From Thalassomonas viridans (GTDB lineage Bacteria; Pseudomonadota; Gammaproteobacteria; Enterobacterales; Alteromonadaceae): a stretch of 64,000 nt of DNA. Below the pieces are notes generated by a model. It searched no databases. It was given only the letters and a program-made list of their open reading frames with translations, and was not told where the DNA came from. The translations under genes were made by a program, and so were the position numbers. The stretch is taken from assembly GCF_000948985.2 (NCBI RefSeq), contig NZ_CP059733.1:3534001-3598000 (forward strand). The letters are read 5' to 3'. Shown piece by piece: positions 27,174 through 36,164 of the stretch (positions are counted from its first letter, which is position 1; the number at the start of each line of letters is the position of its first letter).

Positions 27174-30100
27174 ATGGCCAACAAAACAATTGCACAGTGC
27201 AGTACCACCCAGGTTTCACGTCGCCCGACGTCCAAGCCCGGCACTCATCGTTCGCAATTACAGGCCAAAGCACAAAACGGCACCGACAACCTCAGCAGCC
27301 TGATCAGCCACGCAAGTGACAGCAATACAGGTGCAGCAGCGCTCAGTACAGGTGCTAGCCCGAATACTGGCTTTACCAGTAACCAAGGATCATCATTAAC
27401 CCAGGTGATCCGCTCCACCGTCCAGCCTAAGTTAACTATCGGTGCAGCCAACTCCAGCTATGAACAGGAAGCCGACAGCGTCGCCGACAAAGTAGTCGCC
27501 CTTAACAGCTTTTCACCTGGCTCTGACGCTACCGGCGGTGCTGAAACAAATGGCCCGGACAGTAACGGCAAAGCAGGCATTCAAACCCAAATTCAGTCTA
27601 AGGCAAACGGAAAATCATCCGTCAACTCAACAATTAATGCCAAACCCAACGGCCAGACAAGTTCCATAATACAAAGAAGTTTTATGGACCTAGCCGGGCC
27701 GGAACAAGAAAGTGAGCAGGAAGCAGAATCTGGCGTTTTTTCCGGTGAAAGTGAAGTACTGACCAAACTCATTCAGGCAAGCCAGGACTCGGCAAATACC
27801 GATACCGCCGCCAGCCCGGCATTCGAGTCGTCCTTACAAAGCTCAAAAGGCGGCGGCTCTCCCCTGCCGGACAATACCCGATCGGAAATGGAAAGCGGCA
27901 TAGGCGCAGACTTTAGCGCAGTACAAATACATACCAATGATAACGCCGTACAAATGAATCAGCAGATCAATGCCAAAGCTTTTACCCACGGCAACGATAT
28001 CTACTTTAACCAGGGGCAGTACAACCCCGAATCAAGCTCAGGCAAACACCTGCTGGCCCATGAACTCACCCATACGGTACAACAAGGGGCTTCGTCCCAG
28101 ACTCAAACAGCCCCAAATAGCCCCCAAATAAGCCTGGTAAGCAGCCAAAGTAGTTCACAAAGCCCTTCACAAGCAAAAGTACAAAGAGGCTGGTTAGGCA
28201 GCGCTATAGGCGCAATATCCGACGCCGCCAGTTCTGCTGTTAATTGGGCCGCCGACCAGTTAAGTTCGGCGCTGAACTGGGCCAAAGAAAAATTTGCCGG
28301 TTTCGTTCAAAAGATCCCGGGTTATAAACTGCTGTCGGTGATCCTGGGGCAAGACCCGGTAACCGGAAAAACCGTAGCCCGCAACGGCAGAAACTTTATT
28401 GAAGCCGGGCTAAACATCATCCCGTTTGGCAGCCTATATCAGCAAAAACTCGAAGCCTCGGGGGCGATGGAAGAAGCCGCCACCTGGCTGGATCAGAAAA
28501 TTGCCAAACTCGATATCAGCCTGACCTCGATTCTCAACGACATCAGCAACTTCTGGTCCTCCCGCTCGATATCCGACTTAACCAATGTCTCAGGGGTGCT
28601 GAACCAGGCCGCCAACATTATCCGCCGCCCCATTGCCAGTGTGATTTCCTTTGCCACCAGTATCGCCTCCAAACTACTGGAACTGGTAAAAAAATACCTG
28701 CTCGGCTCCCTGGTGAACTTTATTAAAGACCATACCCGCGGCTATCCGCTGCTCACCGTTATCCTCGGCAAAGATCCGATCACAGACGAGCCGGTTGAAC
28801 GCAACGGCATGAATCTTATCCGCGGTTTTATGCTGTTATCGGCCTCAGGCGAAGAACAGCTGCGGCAAATGGAAGAAACCGGCTCGTTGCAAAAAGCCGC
28901 CGACTGGATCGACGGCGCCGTCGCCCGGCTCGATCTCAGCTGGCAAAGCATTAAAAACATGTTCAGCCAGGCCTGGGATCTGGTAAGTATTTCCAGCTTA
29001 ATGGACCCCATAGGCGCCTTTACCAAACTGGCACAGATATTTTTAGAGCCCGCCGGGCGCATTATCCGCTTTGTGGTGGAAGTCGGCATTAAAATATTAA
29101 GTTTGATCAAAGAGGCGCTGATCAGCCGGTTAATTAAATACGCCCGCAAGATCCCCGGCTATCCGCTGCTGACGGTAATCCTCGGCAAAGACCCCTTCTC
29201 CGGCGATCCGGTACCGCGCACCGCAGAAAATATTATCCGCGGCTTTTTAAGCCTGCTGCCCGGCGGTGAAGAAAAATTCCAGACCATGAAAGAGTCCGGC
29301 GCCATCGACCGCGCCACCAGCTGGATAGAAGGCGCTATCGGCGAACTGGGCCTGACCTGGAAATACATCAAGGGCCTGTTCCTGCAAGCCTGGAACAGCT
29401 TCAGCTTGGCAGATTTAGCCGCGCCGCTAGAAGCCTTTGCCCGCATTATGAATTTGTTTATCGACCCGCTAAAACGCATCTTCAACTTTATTATCAAAGT
29501 GCTGAAAAAGATCATCGAAATTATCCTGATGATCATGGGCTTCCCCACAGATCTGGTGATGAACATCATCACCCGGGCAATGCAGGCTTTCGCAGATATT
29601 AAACGCGACCCGATAGGCTTTATCCTCAACCTGCTAAAAGCCATCAAAAAAGGCTTCTCGCTGTTTTTCGACAACATCCTCAAGCACCTGTTTGCCGGGG
29701 TTACTAGCTGGCTATTCCAGCAGGTAAAAGACGCCGGCATTACGCCGCCGAAAGATCTCAGCCTGGGCTCCATCTTCGGCTTTGTGCTGGAAATTCTCGG
29801 CATTACCGCAGAAAAAATCTGGAAGAAACTCGCCGACAAAATCGGCCAGGAAAAAGTGAACCGTATCCGAGGCATGATCGACAAACTCACCGGCATCTGG
29901 ACCTTTGTCAAAGACGTGATGACCCGCGGGCCGGTGGCTATCTGGGAATATGTGGTCGAGAAAATCAGCGGCCTGTGGAACATGGTGCTTGAAGGCATAC
30001 GCAACTGGATCATGACGCAAATCATCACTAAGGTTACCGCCAAGCTGCTGAGCATGCTCGACCCCACCGGCATTATGGCAGTGATCAACTCCACTATCGC

Positions 30101-32060
30101 CCTGTATAAGGCGATACAATCCTTTATCGCGTACATCAAACAAATGCTGGAAATCGTCAACTCCTTTGTTATGGGGGTTGCAGAAATTGCCAAGGGCAAT
30201 ATCCTCAGCGCCGCGAAATTCCTCGAAGGTTCTTTGGCTAGAGCCGTACCCATTGCCATAGGTTTCCTCGCCAACCAGGTGGGTCTGGGCGGCTTAGGCA
30301 AGCGCATAGGGGAAATGATCAAAAAAGTGCAAGGCAAGGTGGATGATGCCCTGACCTGGCTGGTGGATAAAGCGGTATCGGCGGGCAGCGCCCTATTAAA
30401 AATGGGCAAAAGTGCAATAAGTACAGTAAAAAACTGGTGGCAGACCCGCAAGGAATTCACCGACGCCAACGGCCAAAAACATGCCCTGTATTACCCCAGT
30501 GCCCAGGGCGAACTTACAGTAGCCAGTACGCCAACCCCGGTTAACCAGTTCCTCAATAACCTGGTGATCGCCGATACCGACCCGAAAAAAACGGAAAAAC
30601 AGGGCCATAAAACCAAGGCGCTGGCGATAATGAAGATAATCAACGACCAGCGCGATATTATCCAGAAAAATGGCGGCAAAGACAGTGCTGCAGAAGCCAA
30701 GGTAACTGAGCAGTTAGCCCTGCTGCCGCCCCAGCTGACTCCGCTTATGGTGGGCGACAGTGGCGGGCGCATCCCCTCGCCCTTGACCTTGGACGCCCTG
30801 AAAGAAAAACCGGTGAAAATGCCGAGAACACCGGATGAAGAAACCATAGACGTAAACGCCGCCACGCAAATTGTTATGCTGGCGGCAGAAGCGGCCACCG
30901 ACAGCCTGGCCATGAGCAAGCAGTTTAAAGCCATTCAAACCCGGTTCGCCCTGACCAAAGTCAGTTTCCATACCGAAGGCAAGATTTCCAGCGTCCGGCT
31001 ACAGGCATCAAAAAATACAGATATTCAGGTGAACCTGCCGGTAAAAGACAAAACTCCCGGCATCTCGTTAAAAAGCAATGTCGTTAACGTACCCGGTGCT
31101 GCCGCAGGCGATACCGTTTCCACCGGCATGACTGCCGATCCGGTCGGTCCGGATAAAATAGGCAAAGGCAGCGAACCGCTCGGCAGCGCGTTAAAAGTGG
31201 TGATGGGCAAACTGATCACCGCGCCTGAGCAGAAAAACCCATCGAAATACATTAAAGGGCACCTGCTCAACCACAACATTGGCGGCCCCGGCACAGGACA
31301 AAACATGTATCCCATTACCGCCGAAGCCAACAAAAAGCACAACACTTCCATCGAAGAAGAAGTAAAAGCCTGGGTGGAAAAACAAAGTTATTGGATTTAC
31401 TACCAGGTGAATGTCGAAGGTATTAATGAAAATATTGTCCATGCGAACCAGAAACACCCGGATAACTACATTAATTCCAAATTTGTCTGTAAAGCCTATA
31501 TCCGCAATACCGACGGACAGGAGCATAACCCGGTAACCTCCACCGTAGATTCCACTTACGTGAAGGGCGATGCCTCGGCAACCGCCAATGAACCCGCCTA
31601 TCAGCTTGACGCCGGCATTAAAGGAGCCATGGACACCCTGACCGGCCCGGAAAAAACGGAAACCAACCTGAAAAGCAAAATTAATATTACCGGCATAGGT
31701 CCGGAGGCCATCAAGATACTGCTCAAGGCTTATAACGAATACGCCAAGGGGGATTTGGTTAATGACCTGACCTCGGGACAAAAATCCACCTTAACCACAG
31801 TGAACGGTAAAGCCACGGATATTAAAACCGCCCTTGCCGCCATAGTAGCCAGCCGTCCGCCGCCAGCGCCCCCGGCACCGGCTCCGGAAACGACAACTCC
31901 GGCTGCTCCTGGTGCTGCGGCTCCTGCTGCTGCGGCTCCTGCGGCTCCTGCTGCACCAGCTGCCCCTGCAGCACCGGCAGCTCCCGCAGCACCAGCCACT
32001 CCCGCGGCACCGGCAGCGCCAGCTCCGGAAAACGCTCCTGAAACGACAGCTACAGAATAA
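27174..32060 (+). CDS. DUF4157 eCIS effector with nuclease-like C-terminal domain, 1628 aa
   Basis: Domains in order: KLTIGAANSSYEQEADSVAD segment (about 86-106); DUF4157 core with HELTH at 296-300; three ~140-aa repeats beginning near residues 381, 521 and 660, each opening GY-x-LL-x-VILG-x-DP; a long helical, partly hydrophobic scaffold to about 1080 including VGLGGLGKRIGEMI; a WWQTRKEF junction (about 1088); a C-terminal domain with KGHLLNHNIGG (GH at 1362-1363) followed by NMYPITAEANKKHN; and an Ala/Pro tail from about 1560. The GH...GG...N pattern resembles the Endonuclea_NS_2 class of beta-beta-alpha-metal nucleases. Context and architecture indicate an injected toxin. AAGGAA precedes ATG 27174. 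Nuclease activity is inferred. Confidence 0.88.
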   Translation: MANKTIAQCSTTQVSRRPTSKPGTHRSQLQAKAQNGTDNLSSLISHASDSNTGAAALSTGASPNTGFTSNQGSSLTQVIRSTVQPKLTIGAANSSYEQEADSVADKVVALNSFSPGSDATGGAETNGPDSNGKAGIQTQIQSKANGKSSVNSTINAKPNGQTSSIIQRSFMDLAGPEQESEQEAESGVFSGESEVLTKLIQASQDSANTDTAASPAFESSLQSSKGGGSPLPDNTRSEMESGIGADFSAVQIHTNDNAVQMNQQINAKAFTHGNDIYFNQGQYNPESSSGKHLLAHELTHTVQQGASSQTQTAPNSPQISLVSSQSSSQSPSQAKVQRGWLGSAIGAISDAASSAVNWAADQLSSALNWAKEKFAGFVQKIPGYKLLSVILGQDPVTGKTVARNGRNFIEAGLNIIPFGSLYQQKLEASGAMEEAATWLDQKIAKLDISLTSILNDISNFWSSRSISDLTNVSGVLNQAANIIRRPIASVISFATSIASKLLELVKKYLLGSLVNFIKDHTRGYPLLTVILGKDPITDEPVERNGMNLIRGFMLLSASGEEQLRQMEETGSLQKAADWIDGAVARLDLSWQSIKNMFSQAWDLVSISSLMDPIGAFTKLAQIFLEPAGRIIRFVVEVGIKILSLIKEALISRLIKYARKIPGYPLLTVILGKDPFSGDPVPRTAENIIRGFLSLLPGGEEKFQTMKESGAIDRATSWIEGAIGELGLTWKYIKGLFLQAWNSFSLADLAAPLEAFARIMNLFIDPLKRIFNFIIKVLKKIIEIILMIMGFPTDLVMNIITRAMQAFADIKRDPIGFILNLLKAIKKGFSLFFDNILKHLFAGVTSWLFQQVKDAGITPPKDLSLGSIFGFVLEILGITAEKIWKKLADKIGQEKVNRIRGMIDKLTGIWTFVKDVMTRGPVAIWEYVVEKISGLWNMVLEGIRNWIMTQIITKVTAKLLSMLDPTGIMAVINSTIALYKAIQSFIAYIKQMLEIVNSFVMGVAEIAKGNILSAAKFLEGSLARAVPIAIGFLANQVGLGGLGKRIGEMIKKVQGKVDDALTWLVDKAVSAGSALLKMGKSAISTVKNWWQTRKEFTDANGQKHALYYPSAQGELTVASTPTPVNQFLNNLVIADTDPKKTEKQGHKTKALAIMKIINDQRDIIQKNGGKDSAAEAKVTEQLALLPPQLTPLMVGDSGGRIPSPLTLDALKEKPVKMPRTPDEETIDVNAATQIVMLAAEAATDSLAMSKQFKAIQTRFALTKVSFHTEGKISSVRLQASKNTDIQVNLPVKDKTPGISLKSNVVNVPGAAAGDTVSTGMTADPVGPDKIGKGSEPLGSALKVVMGKLITAPEQKNPSKYIKGHLLNHNIGGPGTGQNMYPITAEANKKHNTSIEEEVKAWVEKQSYWIYYQVNVEGINENIVHANQKHPDNYINSKFVCKAYIRNTDGQEHNPVTSTVDSTYVKGDASATANEPAYQLDAGIKGAMDTLTGPEKTETNLKSKINITGIGPEAIKILLKAYNEYAKGDLVNDLTSGQKSTLTTVNGKATDIKTALAAIVASRPPPAPPAPAPETTTPAAPGAAAPAAAAPAAPAAPAAPAAPAAPAAPATPAAPAAPAPENAPETTATE

Positions 32061-32137
32061 AGCCATCCCCTTGATATCAGGGTTGGCTTGTATCAGGCAA
32101 TGCCTTTGTTTCCTTATCTGTCGCTATCTGTTGCTAC

Positions 32138-32168
32138 ATAAGCCCGATTCAAGATGAACCGGGCTTAT
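32138..32168. terminator. Hairpin between convergent genes, probable end of eCIS operon
   Basis: A perfect 9-bp stem (ATAAGCCCG with CGGGCTTAT) encloses a loop with a further TTCA/TGAA pairing. It lies 78 bases after the effector stop and before the convergent 50-aa gene. There is no strong T run on either side, so classic intrinsic termination is uncertain. Confidence 0.5.
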
Positions 32169-32200
32169 TACTGATATTCCCTATCCGGGTTTTAGAAAAG

Positions 32201-32353
32201 TTACTTTTTCAGGCTCAAGTGGAGCTGCTTGATCCTGTCGTCGAACTCTTCCGCTTTCATCCGTAGCCACAAAGCATAATGGTCAAAGCCTTCAATAGTC
32301 AGTTCATTGATGGCTTCCGGGTTATGGGCAAGCGCAGCAAATGAATCAGACAT
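32201..32353 (-). CDS. Small 50-aa protein of unknown function
   Basis: A 50-codon gene convergent with the effector gene. The start is well supported: AAAGGAGGG lies seven bases before ATG 32353, so a longer 91-codon frame reaching 32476 should be discarded. The product begins MSDSFAALAHNPEAIN and is an acidic, helical, cytosolic-looking peptide ending in a basic tail (LHLSLKK). No family is recognised. It could be a solitary host gene or an accessory of the eCIS cargo; the sequence alone does not decide. Confidence 0.6.
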   Translation of the reverse strand: MSDSFAALAHNPEAINELTIEGFDHYALWLRMKAEEFDDRIKQLHLSLKK

Positions 32354-33032
32354 GACAGCGCCCTCCTTTGACAACTGAAAGCAGATGCCGTGACAGGCAC
32401 ATTTGATGGTGTGTTTCCCTGTTATTTTGAAAAATATTGTGGAAGGTATGAAACTGCAAACTATCACGATCGTCATAATTACAATTTTGAAGCTTAGTTG
32501 TTGAAAAAGTTGATAATAAAGCTTTAGCCGAGTCTAACTCTGGCATATCATTACTTTTAGCCATAATTGATACCTTTGATATCTGTTGTGGTTAGCTGCC
32601 TCTGGGTGTCATTACCACTCAGGGGTAGCGCCCAATGAATTAATAAGTTCTGTTAAAGCACCTCGCTTAGTTGTTAAAGCCTGCATTAGTAATAGTATAT
32701 GGCACTGGATCCATCAACAGATCCTGGTGAGAATTTTTGGTTATTTTTATAACATTTTCGTCTAACCGCAAGCCCTTATGTACTCTGGGACAAGGCTGTT
32801 TTTACCTTTATGATTTTGCTGTGTTTTTAGAAGGGATTACCTCCGGTATTATCTCGATCCGCAAAAACAAAAATTTGCCTGCGGTCCGGCATTAATAACA
32901 ACCGGAACAAACTCAGTATTCTTTTTACTTCTGCCTGAAAAAAGTTTCGTTTCTTCACAAGCATTTCACACTCGATAGATCAAACTACTTCCTAATTTCA
33001 CTTACTCTATCTCAATTACAGGAGTTTTCATC
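32354..33032. other. Intergenic region with no confident gene
   Basis: This ~680-bp AT-rich stretch lies between the divergent 50-aa gene and the protease lipoprotein gene. A 72-codon minus-strand frame (32346-32564, MAKSNDMPELDSAKALL...) has AAAGG eight bases before its ATG but overlaps the 50-aa gene start and has no recognisable product. The rest shows no RNA gene, repeat or mobile-element end that I can identify. The promoter and AGGAG ribosome site of the next gene lie at its right end. Confidence 0.5.
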
Positions 33033-34292
33033 ATGTCCGTTGTTTTTCGGTCTTTGTCTTCGCTAACCCTGCCGCTAGTATCTGCGCTGATGCTTACGCT
33101 GACAATAAGCGGTTGTAGTGTGGTAAACGTGCTCAAGCTTAGGTATGCCAATGATGATGTCGAACCAATATGGAGCCATAGCGGCAGCCAATTCGATATC
33201 GCCACCGATTATATTGGTGAAAAAGTTTTTGTTTATGGCTCGATAAATGGCGTCGACGGTTTCAAATTCATGATAGATACCGGCGCCTCTTTTACCTTGT
33301 TATTCGATACCCCTAAAGTTACCGCTTTAAACCTACCTCAAGGCTACGACTTAAACCTGGCGGGCTGGGGAGACGACGATGACTCTCTCGGTTACCAAAT
33401 CAATATGGAATCTTTAAAGTTTGGCGCAATGGAAGTAACAAACTTCAAGGGAGCCTTTCTGAAAATGAGCAAAACCCGTTATTTCGAGCGTTCAGACGAA
33501 CTCATTTATGACGGTGTTATCGGCCACGACTTATTACGCCACTTTGTTTGGACCTTAGATAAAAAAGCCAATCAGGTCACTGTAGCCAATAAACCTTACC
33601 AGGCACCAAAGAACGTAAAAGCTATCTCCTTCGATACTTCTATGAGCAAAATCAGCGTTATGGGCGATATCGACTTTGGCAACGGCCATAAAACCAAGCA
33701 TGACTTTATTATTGACACCGGCAGCAGGCATTATTTCAAACTAAGCTCTCAATACCCAAAAGCCAATGACATTGAGTTACCCGAAGCACAAGTAACGGCT
33801 GCAGATTTTGGCTTAAGTGGCAAAGCCGAGCACCAACGGGTAACACTGCCGCAAATTGCGCTTGGCGATATTGAAATAGAAAAAGTTAAAACCAACATCA
33901 TCAAAACCGATGACGAAGACGATTACTGGATCATAGGCAACGCCACCTTTAACCAGTTTGTAACCACGCTTGATTATCAAACCAGCAAGCTTTATTTGCA
34001 GCCCTATAACAACCAGGCGTTTAAATCCCGCTATAACCTTTTAGGGCTGGAAGTAAGAAAACTGCTGTCGGGTGATTTTCTTGTGCGCTACGTAATGCCC
34101 GACTTGCCTGCGGTAACATCTGGCTTTAAGGCCGGGGATGTTATTACCCGGGTCAACGGTATTGATGCTAAAGATATTTCGAAAGATCTGTGGTTATCTA
34201 TGAGCGCTACGCCGGGTAAGTATGAGATTTGCCGGGAGTCTTTGCCTTGTGAGAGTTTGCTGTCTGAGCATATTGAGGGGTATTCGAATTAG
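33033..34292 (+). CDS. Two-lobed aspartic protease (retropepsin-like) lipoprotein with PDZ domain
   Basis: A 419-aa predicted lipoprotein: hydrophobic N-terminus with lipobox TISGC (Cys28). Two aspartic-protease motifs are visible, MIDTGASFTLLFD (Asp82) and IIDTGSRHYFKL (Asp228), giving both halves of a pepsin-like active site in one chain. A C-terminal PDZ domain follows (about 335-405, FKAGDVITRVNGIDAKDIS). Retropepsin-like plus PDZ proteins are known in bacteria, usually periplasmic; attachment to the outer membrane is inferred from the lipobox. AGGAG lies nine bases before ATG 33033. No operon partner; a long hairpin follows the stop. Confidence 0.85.
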   Translation: MSVVFRSLSSLTLPLVSALMLTLTISGCSVVNVLKLRYANDDVEPIWSHSGSQFDIATDYIGEKVFVYGSINGVDGFKFMIDTGASFTLLFDTPKVTALNLPQGYDLNLAGWGDDDDSLGYQINMESLKFGAMEVTNFKGAFLKMSKTRYFERSDELIYDGVIGHDLLRHFVWTLDKKANQVTVANKPYQAPKNVKAISFDTSMSKISVMGDIDFGNGHKTKHDFIIDTGSRHYFKLSSQYPKANDIELPEAQVTAADFGLSGKAEHQRVTLPQIALGDIEIEKVKTNIIKTDDEDDYWIIGNATFNQFVTTLDYQTSKLYLQPYNNQAFKSRYNLLGLEVRKLLSGDFLVRYVMPDLPAVTSGFKAGDVITRVNGIDAKDISKDLWLSMSATPGKYEICRESLPCESLLSEHIEGYSN

Positions 34293-34329
34293 CTGTACAG
34301 GCTTCACTTTCCCTCGATTAAAATATTCA

Positions 34330-34371
34330 CATTTGATCTGAAAATTTAATAAATAGATTTCAGGTCAAATG
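34330..34371. terminator. Long hairpin between convergent genes
   Basis: CATTTGATCTGAAA (34330-34343) pairs with TTTCAGGTCAAATG (34358-34371) over 14 bp with one G-T wobble and a 14-base AT loop. It lies between the convergent protease and HerA genes. The stem is AT-rich and lacks an adjacent T run, so a bidirectional terminator is likely but not certain. Confidence 0.5.
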
Positions 34372-34424
34372 CTAGATCTGCTCATTGTTCTCTCTCTATT
34401 AGCAGAAAAATTCCGATAAAAGGC

Positions 34425-36161
34425 TTAATTACGACTTTGCTTTCTAAGATTCTCCACAATAGTCATAAAATCAAGGTTACTAACGGGTATAGACCACCTA
34501 TCCCAAAACTTAACTGTCCCACTTAAAGGCTGCTCCTTAGGTGGAGTAATTTTTATTCTGCTAGGCAATAAAACAGAATCACCCACAACCAATGCTTCTC
34601 CTATATCCATAATAGGTAATATATCAAGTAAACTATCCAAACTATCAGGTAGTAATTTTTTTACTGTGGACTGATCTTCAGCGTTAGTTAATCGTAAAGA
34701 TATGACATTACTACATTGGCTAAGAATTGTTGTGCTGACATCAGAAGGTCTTTGGCTAACAATAAATAAAGCTACCCCATACTTACGCCCTTCTTTAGCA
34801 ATCTTTTCAAAAGATTCGATAGCACGTTTTTCTATCGGATTCCTACCATCTTTCTTAGGTAAATATAAATGAGCTTCGTCACAAACCATTGCGATTGGAT
34901 GTCTATCAGCTTGATCTGTCCAAAATTGTATTTGGTAAATAAGGCGACCAACCAAGCCGACCATTACAGGTAATATATCTGATGGAACTTCCGAAAAGTC
35001 TATAACCTTAATTTGTTCTTTGTCATTTTCAAAATTCATTAGCTTAGATACTAAATTACCTAGCGCATCATAACTATGCTCAACTACCGGAGCCTGAAAA
35101 AGAAAGCCATAACGACGATCATCTAATTTGCCTTGTAAACGCGCTATTAGACGATCAAATGCTCCATTAAATGGACCTTTCTTTTCTGTACCAGCCTTAG
35201 CACCTGGCACCATTTGTTCATTCAAATATCTTAAATCGGCAACAACATCATTAATTTCAAAGGGTATTGGACTATCTAGCGTAAAAGCATCAAGCACATC
35301 TCGTTTTCCTAAATCTCTCAAAGTTTTCTTCTTTCCATCAACTACAGCTTCCTGAAATTTAGAAACTTGGTTCTGAGCACTAAAACTTGAACTATCAATA
35401 AACATAGATTGCATTTCATCAGCATTTAACAGCCAATAAGGCAAATACAATAACTCGTTATTACTTACCCCCAATTCTTCTGGGCCAGGAATACGCAACT
35501 GTTTAGCATAGGATAAGCTTTTATATTCACCATGGAGATCAAATACAATCAAATTGGAAGATGGTAACCTAGCTGCTCGTTCCAAAATTGAAGCTACAGT
35601 CCAAGATTTACCAGAACCAGTACTCCCAACTAAAGCAGCGTGGCGTTGAAAAAACTTATTTCCATCTAAAAATGCTTGGGCTTTTTCATCAATTATATAA
35701 GAACCAAGTTCTAAGCTATGCTCAGTGTCAGATGCTGAAACGAGTATGTTCATAAAAGCTTCTAGATCTTTTCCTATTAATACGAATGTTTGAGCATCTA
35801 TATCAGGTACTTGCATTAGTGATCGAGTAAAAACAGCTTTGCTTTCTACTGCATCCCACTTAACAGAACCAACCAAAGAAACTTTAACAGTGTTAATAAC
35901 ATCTTCCACCGCACCTTCAAGCTCAATACCTTCTTCGGGCATTAGTTCTGTGGTTGAAACCGATACTGACTTAGTTACTTTCTCAACTATAGCAACTAAC
36001 CAAGCGTCCACTCCTGAGAAAGTTTCCAAGCAAACAAGTTGACCAACCTTAGCTTTTCTTAAATCTTCATCCGACTTTACATGGACTGAGACCTTTCTTG
36101 TATCAACATCTCTAACTGTACCTATAAGTGATCTTGCTGAATCAAAATCAAAAATTGCCAT
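34425..36161 (-). CDS. HerA-type ATPase/helicase of a SIR2-HerA defence pair
   Basis: The 578-aa product is a HerA/FtsK-superfamily motor: an N-terminal HAS-barrel-like beta region (about 1-110), Walker A GSTGSGKS near residue 180, VFDLHGEYK, Walker B MVCDEAHLYLP near 425, and SQRPSDVSTTIL with the C-terminal arginine-finger region. It starts three bases after the stop of the SIR2 gene, so the two are one transcript. SIR2-HerA (Nezha-type) pairs form large complexes that deplete NAD and/or cut DNA during phage infection. Base composition is clearly more AT-rich than the flanks, consistent with transfer. Confidence 0.92.
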   Translation of the reverse strand: MAIFDFDSARSLIGTVRDVDTRKVSVHVKSDEDLRKAKVGQLVCLETFSGVDAWLVAIVEKVTKSVSVSTTELMPEEGIELEGAVEDVINTVKVSLVGSVKWDAVESKAVFTRSLMQVPDIDAQTFVLIGKDLEAFMNILVSASDTEHSLELGSYIIDEKAQAFLDGNKFFQRHAALVGSTGSGKSWTVASILERAARLPSSNLIVFDLHGEYKSLSYAKQLRIPGPEELGVSNNELLYLPYWLLNADEMQSMFIDSSSFSAQNQVSKFQEAVVDGKKKTLRDLGKRDVLDAFTLDSPIPFEINDVVADLRYLNEQMVPGAKAGTEKKGPFNGAFDRLIARLQGKLDDRRYGFLFQAPVVEHSYDALGNLVSKLMNFENDKEQIKVIDFSEVPSDILPVMVGLVGRLIYQIQFWTDQADRHPIAMVCDEAHLYLPKKDGRNPIEKRAIESFEKIAKEGRKYGVALFIVSQRPSDVSTTILSQCSNVISLRLTNAEDQSTVKKLLPDSLDSLLDILPIMDIGEALVVGDSVLLPSRIKITPPKEQPLSGTVKFWDRWSIPVSNLDFMTIVENLRKQSRN

Positions 36162-36164
36162 ATA

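Noticed and set aside
29159..30469. 436-codon open frame on the - strand inside the effector gene
   Set aside because: It is fully antisense to the strongly supported DUF4157 effector, is rich in Ser/Arg/Ile from mirrored codons, and has no ribosome site or recognisable domain.
814..32060. Prophage or R-type pyocin instead of eCIS
   Set aside because: No capsid, terminase, integrase or lysis gene is seen, and the DUF4255, Afp11/12-like, AAA+ ATPase and DUF4157 genes are specific to eCIS-type systems.
31730..32066. Overlapping Ala/Gly- or Arg/Ser-rich frames opposite the effector tail
   Set aside because: They are the antisense and out-of-frame readings of the Ala/Pro-rich low-complexity tail.
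32346..32564. 72-codon - strand frame with AAAGG upstream
   Set aside because: It overlaps the better-supported 50-aa gene start and has no homology I recognise; kept only as a note in the intergenic entry.
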